Shown here: piece after piece, positions 46,437 through 55,766 of the stretch
How the letters are laid out: each line of letters begins with the position of its first letter
Position numbering within the stretch: the stretch's first letter is position 1
Origin: Blastococcus haudaquaticus
GTDB lineage: Bacteria; Actinomycetota; Actinomycetes; Mycobacteriales; Geodermatophilaceae
Length of the DNA: 64,000 nt
Direction: 5' to 3'
NCBI RefSeq assembly: GCF_900230285.1
Contig: NZ_OCNK01000002.1
Location: 372,001-436,000, forward strand
The notes under the pieces: model-generated
Told to the model about the DNA's origin: nothing
What the model saw: only the letters and a program-made list of their open reading frames with translations
Database searches by the model: none
Translations under genes and position numbers: made by a program

Positions 46437-47768
46437 TCACTGCGGCGCGATGCAGAGCCCGCTGCCGACGTCGACCGACGGCATCATCAGCCGCTCGCTC
46501 TCCTGGCAGAGGGTCGCCCAGAGCTCCAGCCCCCGGCGGCCGGTGGCCTCGGCCCACAGCGCCGCGATGCCGGCGACGTGCGGCGTCGCCATGCTCGTCC
46601 CGCTGATGCTCCGGTACCGCGTGGGCATGGGCCAGGAGGAGAGCACCTGGTACCCCGGCCCGGCGATGTCGACCTGGCCACCGCGCGCGGCCAGGCTGCG
46701 GGCGGAGAAGTAGGCCATCTCCAGGTTCTGGTCCAGTGCGCCGACGGCCATGATCTCGGGACTGTTGGCGGGCGCCCCGACGAACCCCATGCGGCCGTTG
46801 CGCCGGTCGGCGTTGTTGCCGGCCGCGGCGATGATCAGCGATGCCCTCTCCAGCGCCCGCGCACCGGCCGCGGAGTACGGCGGGTGCGCCTCCATGACGT
46901 CGGCACCGAGCGACATCGAGATGACCGGGCAGCCGTTGGACACCGCCCAGTCGATGCCGGCGAGGATGCCGCCGTCGGTGCCGCTCCCGGCGTCGCTGAG
47001 CACCTTGCCGACGAAGATGTCGGCCTCGTAGGCGACGCCGTAGCGGGGTCCGGTCGACGGAGACCGGGGACCGCAGGACGTCCCGATGCAGTGCGTGCCG
47101 TGCCCGTGGCCGTCCTGCGCCCGCTCCCCGGGGACGAACGACATCGCCGACACCGTCCGCCCCGCGAAGTCGGGGTGCTCCAGGTCGAACCCGGTGTCGA
47201 GGACCGCCACCCCGATCCCCCGGCCGGAGCAGGACGACGAATCGGCCCGCACCGCCTGGATGCCCCAGGTGGCCTGCGCGGTGTCGGCGAAGAGCGGCGC
47301 GGCGCGCACACCCGTCGCGGCATGCCCGTTCCCGTTCCCGTCGTGGGCGTGCAGCACCCGCTCGGCCAGGTCGTCGACGCCGTCGCGGTACGCGCGGGCG
47401 TAGTCCAGCACGTCCTGCAGCACGTGGTGGACCAGCTCCGGCGACACCGACAGCACGCGTCGTCCCGGCGCCTCGGCCGACTGGAGCACGGCCATCTGAC
47501 CGGGATCTGCGGAGACGACGGCGATCCCGAGCTGGGCGAAGACCGTCGCCTGGGCGTCGTGCAGGGTCTCCGGCGGGACGCCGCCGGACGCGAAGTCGCG
47601 GGAGTCCGCGACCTCACCGATGCCGGCGCGGCCCCATTCGACCCCGGCGTCGTCGTCGGCGTCCGCGAGCACGACGATCTGCCGTCCGGTGGTCTCCGGT
47701 GGCCGTACGGCCGCCACCCGGTCGTCCCCCGGGAAGCCTGACTCTGCCGAGAAGCGCGGATCGATCAC
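46437..47768 (-). CDS. S8-family serine peptidase (subtilase)
   Basis: 443 residues from a GTG preceded by GGAGGGGGAACA. The catalytic triad is visible: Asp in GVAVLDTGFDLEHPDF, His in GHGHGTHCIGT, Ser in SISGTSMATPHVAG, with oxyanion Asn in IIAAAGNN. No signal peptide; the N-terminal ~150 residues are not recognised and may replace a propeptide. Intracellular or non-classically exported. The I9-like partner is the next gene. Confidence 0.9.
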   Translation of the reverse strand: MIDPRFSAESGFPGDDRVAAVRPPETTGRQIVVLADADDDAGVEWGRAGIGEVADSRDFASGGVPPETLHDAQATVFAQLGIAVVSADPGQMAVLQSAEAPGRRVLSVSPELVHHVLQDVLDYARAYRDGVDDLAERVLHAHDGNGNGHAATGVRAAPLFADTAQATWGIQAVRADSSSCSGRGIGVAVLDTGFDLEHPDFAGRTVSAMSFVPGERAQDGHGHGTHCIGTSCGPRSPSTGPRYGVAYEADIFVGKVLSDAGSGTDGGILAGIDWAVSNGCPVISMSLGADVMEAHPPYSAAGARALERASLIIAAAGNNADRRNGRMGFVGAPANSPEIMAVGALDQNLEMAYFSARSLAARGGQVDIAGPGYQVLSSWPMPTRYRSISGTSMATPHVAGIAALWAEATGRRGLELWATLCQESERLMMPSVDVGSGLCIAPQ

Positions 47769-47820
47769 TGTTCCCCCTCCGTCCGAGGCGCGGCAGCCGG
47801 GCGAGGGACCGGCGCGCGCC

Positions 47821-47858
47821 CCCTTCCCGCCGGCAGGACTGCTCGGCAGAGGGAAGGG
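47821..47858. terminator. Inverted repeat CCCTTCCC...GGGAAGGG
   Basis: Perfect 8-bp arms (47821-47828, 47851-47858) with inner GCCG/CGGC pairing, 53 bp upstream of the peptidase start. Could be a terminator for upstream transcription or a leader structure. Confidence 0.35.
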
Positions 47859-47931
47859 TTCTCGCGGGGCGGTTGCGGTGCCAGCGCGTCGCGTACGGGT
47901 CACGCTGTGCAGGAGGCCGTACGGCGCTCCA

Positions 47932-48105
47932 TCACGCCGCGGTGCCGGCCGACCGCGCTCTGCTCCATCCCGGTGACGCGGCGGTGACGACTGGCGCACC
48001 GGGCAGCACCTTGCCCGGGTTCATCAGCCCCGGCGGGTCGAGGAGGTCCTTGATGCCGCGCATCAGGTCCAGCTCGGACCCGTCCTTGTTCTCGGCGATC
48101 AACGG
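47932..48105 (-). pseudogene. 3' remnant of an FAD-linked oxidase (GlcD/D-lactate dehydrogenase type)
   Basis: The minus strand reads GSELDLMRGIKDLLDPPGLM followed by NPGKVLP, the usual ending of FAD-binding oxidase C domains (LMRxIKxxLDPxGxxNPGKxxP). It then runs through an unrelated tail to a TGA at 47932. No start or FAD-binding domain exists upstream; the ALDH gene begins its 3' end at 48148. A truncated relic, perhaps of a glycolate or lactate oxidase. Confidence 0.6.
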
Positions 48106-48147
48106 TCGACCCGGAGCCCCCGCTCCGAGCAGACCAGGGCCACCCGC

Positions 48148-49662
48148 TCAGTCACGGGGCAGCTGCAGCTTCCCGTCGATCCGGCGCGGGATGCCCGAGA
48201 AGCCCTCGGTGAGCTCCTCCGGCAGGACCTCCTGCGGGGCGCCCTGCCACGTCACCGGCCGCAGGAACCGGCGGATGGCGGTGGTGCCCACGGACGTGTG
48301 CTGGGAGTTGGTCGAGGGCCAGGGACCGCCGTGGTGCTGGGCCCAGGACACCGCGACGCCCGTCGGGTAGGCGTCGTAGACCAGCCGCCCCGCCCGCGTC
48401 CGCAGCTCCTGGGAGACCGCCAACGGCAGGTCGGTCTCGCCGTCGCCGCGCAGAACGGTCGCGGTGAGGGAGGAGGGCATGGCGTCCAGGGCCGAGAAGA
48501 GGTCCTTCTCGCCGTCGTAGCGGGCGACGACGGCGACCGGCCCGAAGACCTCCTCCGTCACCTCGTGCGGCAGCTGGGTCGCCGACGTGGTGAGCAGCAG
48601 CGGCGTGGCCCGGAAACCGGCGTCGTCCGTGCGCGTGCCCACGGCGACGGTCTCCACCCCGGGCAGCTCGGCGAGCTCCGTGGAGCCCCGGCCGTAGGAC
48701 GCGGCGATGCCCTCGTTGAGCAGGACCTGCGCGGTGGTGGCGCGCACGGCCTCGGCCATGGCGTCGAGGACGGCGTCGCCCTCGGGGCCGGCCGGCACGA
48801 AGGCCAGGCCGGGCTTGGTGCAGAACTGCCCGGCGCCGAGGGTGAACGACCCGACCAGCTCGCCGCCGATCTGCGCACCCCGCTCGGCGGCCGCCTGGGG
48901 CGTGACGACGACGGGATTGAGGCTGGAGAGCTCGCCGTAGAACGGGATCGGGTCCGGGCGCTGCTCCATGATCGCCAGCAGTGCCTTGCCGCCGTTCACG
49001 GAGCCGGTGAAGCCGACCGCCCGGATCGCGGGGTGGGCCACCAGGTCCGCGCCGGCCTGGACGCCGTGCACGAGACCCAGGGTGCCGTCGGGCGCGCCGG
49101 CGGTGCGGGCGGCTTCGACCATGAGGTCGAAGACCAGTTGCGAGGTGGCCGGGTGCGAGCCGTGCGCCTTGACGACCACCGGCGAGCCGGCGGCCAGCGC
49201 CGAGGCGGTGTCACCACCGGGCACGGAGAACGCGAGCGGGAAGTTGCTGGCGCCGAAGACGGCGACCGGGCCGATCGGCACGAGCATGCGGCGCAGATCG
49301 GGACGCGGGCCCATGGGCGTCTGCCCGGCGTGGTCGATCGTCGCCTCGAGGTAGCTGCCCTCCTCCAGGACCTCCGCGAACAGCCGGAGCTGGTACTCCG
49401 TGCGCGTCAGCTCGCCGTTCAGCCGGGTGGCGCCGAGCCCGGACTCCCGGTCGGCGACGGCGACGACGTCGTCGCGGCGGGCCTCGAGGGCTTCGGCCAG
49501 GGCGCGCAGCAGCCCGGCCCGGCCGGCGCGGCCCATCGCGTCGAGCGCGGGCGCGGCGGCGAGCGCCGCGGCGACCAGCCGGTCGACCTCGGCGCTGGTG
49601 GTCTCCTGCGCGACGACCTCGACGGTCTCGCCGGTGCGGGGGTCGATGCTGACGACGTCCAC
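48148..49662 (-). CDS. Aldehyde dehydrogenase, alpha-ketoglutarate-semialdehyde dehydrogenase type
   Basis: 504 residues from GTG 49662 (AGAGGAGAACCAC upstream). The frame is open 51 codons further, but that part is not family-like. NADP-type ALDH: GPVAVFGASNFPLAFSVPGGD, Glu in PFYGELSSLNPV, catalytic Cys in GAGQFCTKPG, and PLLLTTSA...EEVFGPVAVV. This pattern matches 2,5-dioxovalerate dehydrogenase, which makes 2-oxoglutarate at the end of non-phosphorylative sugar-acid pathways. Together with the IlvD/Edd and DapA-like genes it could complete such a route, though it is 10 kb away and has no IclR motif. Confidence 0.87.
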   Translation of the reverse strand: MDVVSIDPRTGETVEVVAQETTSAEVDRLVAAALAAAPALDAMGRAGRAGLLRALAEALEARRDDVVAVADRESGLGATRLNGELTRTEYQLRLFAEVLEEGSYLEATIDHAGQTPMGPRPDLRRMLVPIGPVAVFGASNFPLAFSVPGGDTASALAAGSPVVVKAHGSHPATSQLVFDLMVEAARTAGAPDGTLGLVHGVQAGADLVAHPAIRAVGFTGSVNGGKALLAIMEQRPDPIPFYGELSSLNPVVVTPQAAAERGAQIGGELVGSFTLGAGQFCTKPGLAFVPAGPEGDAVLDAMAEAVRATTAQVLLNEGIAASYGRGSTELAELPGVETVAVGTRTDDAGFRATPLLLTTSATQLPHEVTEEVFGPVAVVARYDGEKDLFSALDAMPSSLTATVLRGDGETDLPLAVSQELRTRAGRLVYDAYPTGVAVSWAQHHGGPWPSTNSQHTSVGTTAIRRFLRPVTWQGAPQEVLPEELTEGFSGIPRRIDGKLQLPRD

Positions 49663-49685
49663 GTGGTTCTCCTCTGAAGGGGGGT

Positions 49686-49775
49686 TCAGTGCGGCGCGTC
49701 GACGTGGACGCGGTCCACGGTCCAGGCGCGCGCCTGCTCGGTCAGCGTGACACCGAGGCCGGACTCGCTGCGCCA
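49686..49775 (-). pseudogene. Unidentified 3' gene remnant upstream of the ALDH gene
   Basis: Minus-strand codons read WRSESGLGVTLTEQARAWTV then DRVHVDAPH and a stop, ending 23 bp before the ALDH start. An in-frame stop lies 3 codons upstream of the Trp, so no gene of useful length remains. It has the look of a real C-terminus from a former operon partner; family not identified. Confidence 0.35.
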
Positions 49776-50043
49776 CGCCGCTCATCTTCGAGGGCCACGC
49801 CACCGAATTCTCCACCCGGCCGATCTCGGGGACGCTGCTGGTCGCAAGGAGCCGCTCGTCGTCCTGAATCCCCCCCGCGGCGACGCGGCCGACGAGGTGC
49901 TCCGCGTGGCGCAGGAGGTGTCGGCGTCGGTGATCGTCATCGGCCTGCGCAAGCGGTCACCGGTCGGGAAGCTGCTGATGGGCAGCAGCGCGCAGCGCAT
50001 CCTGCTCGACGCCGACCGTCCGGTGCTCGCCGTCAAGCCCTAA
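49747..50043 (+). pseudogene. C-terminal fragment of a universal stress protein
   Basis: From about 49845 the frame encodes a UspA C-terminal half: GDAADEVLRVAQEVSASVIV, then GLRKRSPVGKLLMGSSAQRI with the GxxxxGSxxQ nucleotide-loop pattern, and LLDADRPVLAVKP. The N-terminal strand and helix are missing and the codons before 49845 are not family-like, so the gene is 5'-truncated. Ends 10 bp before the NTF2-like gene, whose -10 box overlaps its stop. Confidence 0.65.
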
Positions 50044-50053
50044 CGTCTGCGCC

Positions 50054-50434
50054 ATGACCGACGACATCGTCGCCGAGGTGCTGGCCGCCGAGGACCGGCG
50101 CTACGAGGCCCTGCTCGGACCGGACCTGCCCGCGCTCGAGCGGCTGTTCCACGACCGGCTCAGCTACGCGCACTCCAGCGGTGTCCGCGACACCAAGGAC
50201 GAGTACCTGGCCAAGATCGCGAACGGCTACTACGACTACCAGCGCCTGGACCACCCGGTGGACCGCGTCGACGTCGTCGGCGGGACCGTCGTCGTCAGCG
50301 GCCGGATGACCGCCGACCTCCTGGTCGAGGGCACCCCGAAGTCGCTCGACGTCCTCGCGCTGGCGGTCTGGACCCGGGACTCAGGCGAGTGGCAGCTGCT
50401 CGCCTACGCCTCCACCCCCGTGCCGCGCGCCTGA
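50054..50434 (+). CDS. NTF2-like / DUF4440 protein
   Basis: 126 residues with the SnoaL/DUF4440 cone fold pattern (VAEVLAAEDRRYEALLGPDL, LFHDRLSYAHSSGVRDTKDEYL, VDVVGGTVVVSGRMTADL). Small cytoplasmic protein; the family includes enzymes and binding proteins, so function is open. TAACGT at 50041-50046 ends 7 nt before the ATG, with no ribosome site: probably leaderless. Confidence 0.8.
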   Translation: MTDDIVAEVLAAEDRRYEALLGPDLPALERLFHDRLSYAHSSGVRDTKDEYLAKIANGYYDYQRLDHPVDRVDVVGGTVVVSGRMTADLLVEGTPKSLDVLALAVWTRDSGEWQLLAYASTPVPRA

Positions 50435-50438
50435 GCTC

Positions 50439-51275
50439 TCAGCGGCTCCGGTAGAGCCGGGTCGTGATCGGCAGGAAGATCGCGGCCAGGGCGGCGGCGA
50501 CCACCAGCGAGGTCGTGATGGCCTCGCCGTCCGGGGTGCCGTCCATGAGCGAGCGGCACGCCGTCGCCAGGATCGAGATCGGGTTGACGTTCACGAACGC
50601 CTCGAGCGGCCCGGGCAGCGTCGCGGGGTCGACGAAGACGTTCGACAGGAACGTCAGCGGGAAGATGCCCATGAAGCCGGCGTTCATCACCGCGTTCGGC
50701 GAGCGGAGCAGCAGCCCCAGCACCGAGAAGACCCAGGACAGCCCGAACGAGAAGACGACGACCAGTGCCAGGGCGCCCAGCGCACCGGTCACCCCGGCGT
50801 CGGGGCGGTAGCCCAGCGCCACGCCCACCACGATGATCACGGTGCCGGCGATGACGTAGCGGACGCTGTCGCCCAGCAGCGAGCCCAGCAGCGGTGCCGG
50901 GCGCCAGATCGGCAGCGAGCGGAACCGGTCGACGACGCCCTTGGTCAGGTCGGTGTTGAGCGAGACGCCGGAGTACACGGTCGTGAACAGCACCGACATG
51001 ACCAGCAGCCCGGGCAGCGTGTAGTCGAGGTAGGCGCTGGTCGAGCCGGCGATGGCGCCACCGAACAGGTAGGTGAACATCAGCAGGAACATGACCGGGG
51101 TGACGGTCACGTCGAGCAGCTGCTCCGGGACGTGCTTGACCTTGAGCATCCCGCGCCAGCCGAAGGTCAGCGCCGTCGACAGGGGTCCCGGCCGTGGCGG
51201 CCGGGCGGTGGTCGCGATGGCCTGGCGGACGGCGGCGGTGTCGGCGCCGGCGGTCACCGGAGTGGCGGTGCTCAT
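50439..51275 (-). CDS. ABC-2 type exporter permease (DrrB-like)
   Basis: 278 residues with six predicted helices and the daunorubicin-resistance DrrB pattern ([58 protein letters not shown]). Partners the ATPase encoded upstream, with ATGA overlap. Likely exports a hydrophobic compound or lipid. Confidence 0.9.
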   Translation of the reverse strand: MSTATPVTAGADTAAVRQAIATTARPPRPGPLSTALTFGWRGMLKVKHVPEQLLDVTVTPVMFLLMFTYLFGGAIAGSTSAYLDYTLPGLLVMSVLFTTVYSGVSLNTDLTKGVVDRFRSLPIWRPAPLLGSLLGDSVRYVIAGTVIIVVGVALGYRPDAGVTGALGALALVVVFSFGLSWVFSVLGLLLRSPNAVMNAGFMGIFPLTFLSNVFVDPATLPGPLEAFVNVNPISILATACRSLMDGTPDGEAITTSLVVAAALAAIFLPITTRLYRSR

Positions 51276-52252
51276 GACGACTGCTCCTCGAGGGTGGCGT
51301 CGCGCTCCTCGGCCAGGTGACCGGTGAGCGCCAGGAAGACCTCGTCCAGGCTGGGCTGGCCGAGGGAGAACTCCGCGATGCCGAGCCCCGCACGCGCGAG
51401 CGCGGACACGCCGTCGGCAGCCCGGGAGGCGTCGGCCGACGAGACCGACAGGGCGGCCGGATCGGCGTCGAGGACGACGGCGCCCACGGCGCGCTCCAGG
51501 ATCCCGGCCGCGTCGCCGCGCTGCCCGGGGTCCAGCAACCGGACCTTCAGCCCGCCGGTGCCGACGGACGCCTTGAGCTGACCCGGCGTCCCCTCGGCGA
51601 TCACCTTCCCCCGGTCGATCACCGCGATCCCGTCGGCCAGCTGGTCGGCCTCCTCCAGGTACTGGGTGCAGAGCAGGATCGTCGTCCCGCCGGCCTGCAG
51701 CGCCCGGGCGATCTCCCACACCTGCCCGCGCGACCGCGGGTCCAGCCCGGTGGTGGGCTCGTCGAGGAACATCAGCCGCGGCGTGACGACGATGCTCGCG
51801 GCGATGTCCAGCCGGCGGCGCATGCCCCCCGAGTAGTGCTTGACCAGGCGGGCGGCGGCCTCGCTGATGCCGAACGCCTCGAGCAGCTCGTCGGCTCGCG
51901 TCCGCGACGCCGACCGCGACAGGCCGAGCAGCCGGCCCAGCAGGATGAGGTTCTCCCGGCCGGTCAGCTCCTCGTCGACCGAGGCCAGCTGCCCGGTGAG
52001 GCTCACCAGGCTGCGGACGGCGTCGCCCTCGGTGCGGATGTCGTGCCCCAGCACCCGGGCCGTGCCGGCGTCGGGCGGGATGAGCGTGGCCAGCATGCGG
52101 ATGACCGTGGTCTTCCCGGCCCCGTTCGGGCCGAGGACGCCGTAGATGGAGCCCTCGGGCACGGCCAGGTCCACGCCGGCGACCGCGTGGGTGTCGCCGA
52201 ACGACTTCTCCAGCCCGGTCACTTCGATCGCCAGTGGTGCGTGCGTCGTCAT
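51272..52252 (-). CDS. ABC exporter ATP-binding protein (DrrA-like)
   Basis: 326 residues. Walker [10 protein letters not shown], signature [11 protein letters not shown], Walker [13 protein letters not shown], and the C-terminal DrrA regulatory tail ([18 protein letters not shown]). Overlaps the permease gene by ATGA. 110 bp downstream of the XRE gene on the same strand, so possibly controlled by it. Confidence 0.92.
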   Translation of the reverse strand: MTTHAPLAIEVTGLEKSFGDTHAVAGVDLAVPEGSIYGVLGPNGAGKTTVIRMLATLIPPDAGTARVLGHDIRTEGDAVRSLVSLTGQLASVDEELTGRENLILLGRLLGLSRSASRTRADELLEAFGISEAAARLVKHYSGGMRRRLDIAASIVVTPRLMFLDEPTTGLDPRSRGQVWEIARALQAGGTTILLCTQYLEEADQLADGIAVIDRGKVIAEGTPGQLKASVGTGGLKVRLLDPGQRGDAAGILERAVGAVVLDADPAALSVSSADASRAADGVSALARAGLGIAEFSLGQPSLDEVFLALTGHLAEERDATLEEQSS

Positions 52253-52362
52253 CGGACTCCTCGGTTCGGCCCCCGCCGTGTGCTGTCCACGTTCAGACGC
52301 AGGGTCCGCCCCGGAATGAGCGGTCGCCACCGACTTTTCTGCCCGCGACCGCAGGCATCCGG

Positions 52363-52584
52363 TCAGCCGGGCGGTGCCAGGTCCAGCACGTCGCCGGGGC
52401 GGCACCCGAGGGCGTCGCAGACGGCGGTCAGCGTGGAGAACCGGACGGCCCGGGCCCGGTCGTTCTTGAGCACCGACAGGTTCACGACCGACACCCCGGC
52501 CCGGTCGGCGAGCTCGGTGAGCGTCATCCCGCGGGCGGCGAGCAGGGAGTCGAGCCGGCAGAGGATGCGGTGGCCGTCGCTCAC
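52363..52584 (-). CDS. XRE-family small helix-turn-helix regulator (YozG-like)
   Basis: 73 residues, almost all a Cro/CI helix-turn-helix ([35 protein letters not shown]). GTG start overlaps the stop of the DUF2975 gene (GTGA), the usual arrangement of this regulator with DUF2975 proteins. Target unknown. Confidence 0.85.
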   Translation of the reverse strand: MSDGHRILCRLDSLLAARGMTLTELADRAGVSVVNLSVLKNDRARAVRFSTLTAVCDALGCRPGDVLDLAPPG

Positions 52585-53204
52585 ACGAGCCCGACGACGT
52601 CGTCGGCCAGCAGCGCACCCCGACGGAAGGCCTCCGCTATGCCCAGCACCGCCACCGCGAGGAGCAGCGGCGTCAGGGGGATCGTCAGCTGGGCCAGGAA
52701 CGGCGCGTCCTCGCCCGTGAGCCCGAGGTGGTCCAGCGCGGCGAAGCCGGCCGCGTCACGGGCCATCGGCGCGAGCACGCCCCCGACCAGGACCGACGCC
52801 GCGACCACCTGGAGCCTGGTCGAGCTGCCTCCCGCGAACGGACGTCCCACCCGGACGGAGCGCAGCACCTGGGCGAGGGCCAGCGCACCGGCGGCGATGG
52901 ACAGGAAGAGGAGCACGCTGCTGGCGGCCGCCAGCAGCCGGAGTCCCAGCGGGACGTCCGGCACGTGCAGGTCGACGCCGACGAGGTCACCCAGCAGGAC
53001 CGCTCCGGCGGGCAGGTCGAGTCCCGCGTCGACGTCGAGCCGCGCCTGGTTCGTCAGGAACACCGTGACGTCGGCGGCGTCCCGGGACACGGCCAGCCAG
53101 ACGAGGACCAGGGCGACGATCGCGGCGCCCACTCCGACGAACGCCAGGAGCAGGGCGTGGGCGCCTGCGGAGCGCGGACCCAGCACGGGCTTCGTCGTCG
53201 ACAT
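52581..53204 (-). CDS. DUF2975 membrane protein
   Basis: 207 residues, four predicted helices ([78 protein letters not shown]), then [15 protein letters not shown], the family ending. ATG at 53204 chosen because TATGGT (53212-53217 minus) ends 7 nt upstream, giving a leaderless start; a start 4 codons earlier would lie in the -10 box. Probably senses or modulates the XRE regulator. Confidence 0.83.
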   Translation of the reverse strand: MSTTKPVLGPRSAGAHALLLAFVGVGAAIVALVLVWLAVSRDAADVTVFLTNQARLDVDAGLDLPAGAVLLGDLVGVDLHVPDVPLGLRLLAAASSVLLFLSIAAGALALAQVLRSVRVGRPFAGGSSTRLQVVAASVLVGGVLAPMARDAAGFAALDHLGLTGEDAPFLAQLTIPLTPLLLAVAVLGIAEAFRRGALLADDVVGLV

Positions 53205-53307
53205 GCGCGGGACCATAACGACATTCGATACGTCGGGGAACCCTCGCCACGCCGGGCAGCACGCGGCGCCGGGCCCCGAGGGGTCCGGCGCCGGAGGAGA
53301 CGCGCGG

Positions 53308-53850
53308 TCAGGCGGTGCGGCGGGACTGCGCCCGGCCGGTGTACAGGCCGATCAGGACCAGGGCCGCGGTGATCAGCACCAGGTTCTTGACGACGAACTC
53401 ACCGTCGGCGGTGAGCTCCAGCGGGTTCGACGTCCACATCAGCTCCGACGCGGTGACGAAGGTGAGGAACGTGCCCGCGAGGTGCCCGCAGAGCACCAGC
53501 AGGGTGATCCGCGGCAGCACACCGGCCGCCAGGACCAGGCCGAGGACGATCTCCACCACCCCGAGGGCCGGCACGGTCAGGCCGGCGTCCAGGAAGGGCA
53601 GCGTCTGGGCGATGAGGTCGTGCACCGGGCTCGAGCCGACCAGCTTCAGCGCGCCGAACCACACGAACACCACCGCGAGGGCCAACCGCAGCAGCGTCGG
53701 GGCGATCCGCTGGTTCAGCTGTGCCGCGCGGTCCACCAGCACGGCGCCGGGCAGGCGGGCCGGCGGGCGGTCCGCGGCCTGATCGGCCGCGGACACCTCC
53801 GCCGGGCGCTCCATCAGGGCCGTCGACGAGGTCGTCCCGTCCATGGTCAT
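53308..53850 (-). CDS. DoxX-family membrane protein
   Basis: 180 residues: a charged ~45-residue N-terminus, then four helices (LLRLALAVVFVWFGALKLVG, ALGVVEIVLGLVLAAGVLP, LVLCGHLAGTFLTFVTASEL, LVLITAALVLIGLYTG) of the DoxX/YkgB type. AAGGAGAG immediately upstream of the ATG. Function of this branch unknown; some members link to redox stress. Confidence 0.82.
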   Translation of the reverse strand: MTMDGTTSSTALMERPAEVSAADQAADRPPARLPGAVLVDRAAQLNQRIAPTLLRLALAVVFVWFGALKLVGSSPVHDLIAQTLPFLDAGLTVPALGVVEIVLGLVLAAGVLPRITLLVLCGHLAGTFLTFVTASELMWTSNPLELTADGEFVVKNLVLITAALVLIGLYTGRAQSRRTA

Positions 53851-53925
53851 CTCTCCTTGCCGTCCCGAGGCGCGCCGGGTGCGCGGCCGTCGGGAGGAAG
53901 AGAGCCGGGAATCCTCGGGGATACG

Positions 53926-54519
53926 TCAGCGGCGGACGGCTCGCACCAGCTTCCGCACGCCCAGCACGGCGCCACCCGCGGCCGCGACCCACGGCCCCGC
54001 GACGACGAGCGGGTCGAGGAGGTGGTGGCGCGCGTCGACCCGGCCCTTCCGCGAGGCCAGCCCGCCGTGGGTGTACTCGGCCTTCACGCCGGTCTCCGTG
54101 ATCGGGTTGTCCGGCCGGGTGGTGGCGAAGGAGCGGAGGTGCTCCTCCCAGGCGTCGACCCGGTCGGCGAGGATGAGCAGCAGCCAGTGGCCGAGCCGCG
54201 CCTCGCCGTACCTGGCGTAGGAGAACTTCCGGATGACGCCGGACAGCCCCTTGGGTGGCTGGGCGGTGCCGAAGACCGGCGTCACGAAGGCGTGCTCGAT
54301 CGAGTGCTCCCGCGGCCACTTCTCCGGCTGGCGTTCCGGGAAGTCCCAGTGCGCCCCGGTGGTGTCGGGGGCGTAGTGCAGCCGGTGGTTCGACGGCCGG
54401 TCGGCGGGATCGAGGTCGACGCCCCAGCCGGGGATCCGGGCGCGGAGCTCCTCGCGGCTCTCGGTGGGGGTGCGCTTGTCCTTGACGTACGCGCTGGGGA
54501 TGTCCTTGTCGTCGGGCAC
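53926..54519 (-). CDS. Conserved hypothetical protein next to alcohol dehydrogenase
   Basis: 197 residues from GTG 54519 with GAGGAG upstream. Polar protein (SAYVKDKRTPTESREELRAR, YAPDTTGAHWDFPERQPEKW) with a short hydrophobic C-terminal stretch (PLVVAGPWVAAAGGAVLG) followed by basic residues, so possibly tail-anchored. 11 bp downstream of the zinc alcohol dehydrogenase and probably co-transcribed. Family not recognised. Confidence 0.65.
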   Translation of the reverse strand: MPDDKDIPSAYVKDKRTPTESREELRARIPGWGVDLDPADRPSNHRLHYAPDTTGAHWDFPERQPEKWPREHSIEHAFVTPVFGTAQPPKGLSGVIRKFSYARYGEARLGHWLLLILADRVDAWEEHLRSFATTRPDNPITETGVKAEYTHGGLASRKGRVDARHHLLDPLVVAGPWVAAAGGAVLGVRKLVRAVRR

Positions 54520-54530
54520 GGGGGCTCCTC

Positions 54531-55679
54531 TCAGGCCGCGCTGGGCAGGATCAGCGGCTTGATGCAGCCGTCGAGCTTGGCGGAGAACACGTGATAGGCC
54601 TCGGAGATGTCCTCGAGCGGGAACCGGTGGGTGACCATGTCGCGTGGCGTGAGGTAGCCGTTGCGCACGTGCTCGAACATGCGGGGCCACTGGCGCTTCA
54701 CCGGGGTCTGGTTCATGTTCAGCGTCAACCCCTTGTTCAGGGCGTCGCCGAACTTGACCGCGTTGGGGATCGGCCCGTAGGCGCCCACCACCCCGATCGT
54801 GCCGCCCTTGCGGACGGAGTCGATGGCCCAGTTGAGGGCGATCGGGGAACCCCCCTGCAGCTTCAGCTTCGTGCCGGCGATGTGCTGCAGGAGGCTGCCG
54901 TCCGCCTCGGCCCCCACGGCCTCGATCACGACGTCCGCGCCCAGATGATCGGTCTGCTTCTTCATCTCGACGACGATGTCGTCGTACTCGGTGTAGTTGA
55001 AGGTCTCGGCGTGGGCCATGCTCCGGGCCTTGGCCAGCCGTTCCTCCAACTGGTCGACGACCATCACCCGGCCGGCCCCCATCAGCCAGGCCGACTGCGC
55101 CGCGACGAGACCGACCGGGCCGGCACCGAGGACGACCACCGTGTCGCCCTCGGCGATCTCGCCGAGCTGGGCGCCGAAGTAGCCGGTCGCGGCCGCGTCG
55201 GTGAGCAGGACGGCGTCCTCGTCGTGCATCCAGTCGGGGATCTTGACCGGGCCGACGTCGGCGAAGGGCACCCGGACGTACTGGGACTGGCCGCCGTCGT
55301 ACCCGCCGGTGGTGTGCGAGTAGCCGTAGATGCCGCCGACGGCCGTGGCGTTGGGATTGACGTTGTGGCAGTTCGAGTACAGGCCGCGGGCGCAGTACCA
55401 GCACGAGCCGCAGAAGATGTTGAACGGCACCATCACCCGGTCGCCCACCTGCAGGTTCTGCACCGACGAGCCGACCTGCTCGACGACCCCGATGAACTCG
55501 TGGCCGAAGGTGTGCCCGACACGGGTGTCCGGCATCAGGCCGTGGTAGAGGTGCAGGTCCGAGCCGCAGATCGCGGCCAGCGTCACCCGCACGATGGCGT
55601 CGTTGGGGTGCTCGATGACCGGCATCGGCTTCTCCTCGACCCGGATCTTGTACGGGCCCCGGTAGACCATCGCGCGCAT
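54531..55679 (-). CDS. Zinc-dependent alcohol dehydrogenase (formaldehyde/threonine dehydrogenase-like)
   Basis: 382-residue medium-chain dehydrogenase. Catalytic zinc site ICGSDLHLYHG and GHEFIGVVEQVG; structural zinc cysteines in FCGSCWYCARGLYSNC; Rossmann motif VVLGAGPVGLVAAQ. The sub-family resembles glutathione-independent formaldehyde dehydrogenase-like enzymes. Substrate not readable. Start ATG 55679 fits the family N-terminus MRAMVYRGPYKIRVEE. Confidence 0.9.
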   Translation of the reverse strand: MRAMVYRGPYKIRVEEKPMPVIEHPNDAIVRVTLAAICGSDLHLYHGLMPDTRVGHTFGHEFIGVVEQVGSSVQNLQVGDRVMVPFNIFCGSCWYCARGLYSNCHNVNPNATAVGGIYGYSHTTGGYDGGQSQYVRVPFADVGPVKIPDWMHDEDAVLLTDAAATGYFGAQLGEIAEGDTVVVLGAGPVGLVAAQSAWLMGAGRVMVVDQLEERLAKARSMAHAETFNYTEYDDIVVEMKKQTDHLGADVVIEAVGAEADGSLLQHIAGTKLKLQGGSPIALNWAIDSVRKGGTIGVVGAYGPIPNAVKFGDALNKGLTLNMNQTPVKRQWPRMFEHVRNGYLTPRDMVTHRFPLEDISEAYHVFSAKLDGCIKPLILPSAA

Positions 55680-55766
55680 GGAGTCCTCGGTTCTTCTCGA
55701 CGGGTCGGCTGCCGTCCTGTGCCCGGACGGTCCCGCCCCGAACCTCGCTCGCGGTAGGAAGGGCGC

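Larger units (their letters stand above)
47769..48147. other. Intergenic region between peptidase and aldehyde dehydrogenase genes
   Basis: No intact gene. Holds a hairpin at 47821-47858 and a minus-strand remnant of an FAD-linked oxidase at 47932-48105, both listed separately. Confidence 0.5.
49663..50053. other. Region of gene remnants between ALDH and the NTF2-like gene
   Basis: Holds two truncated genes meeting near 49780: a minus-strand 3' end (49686-49775) and a plus-strand universal-stress-protein C-terminus. Looks like a deletion junction. Confidence 0.5.
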
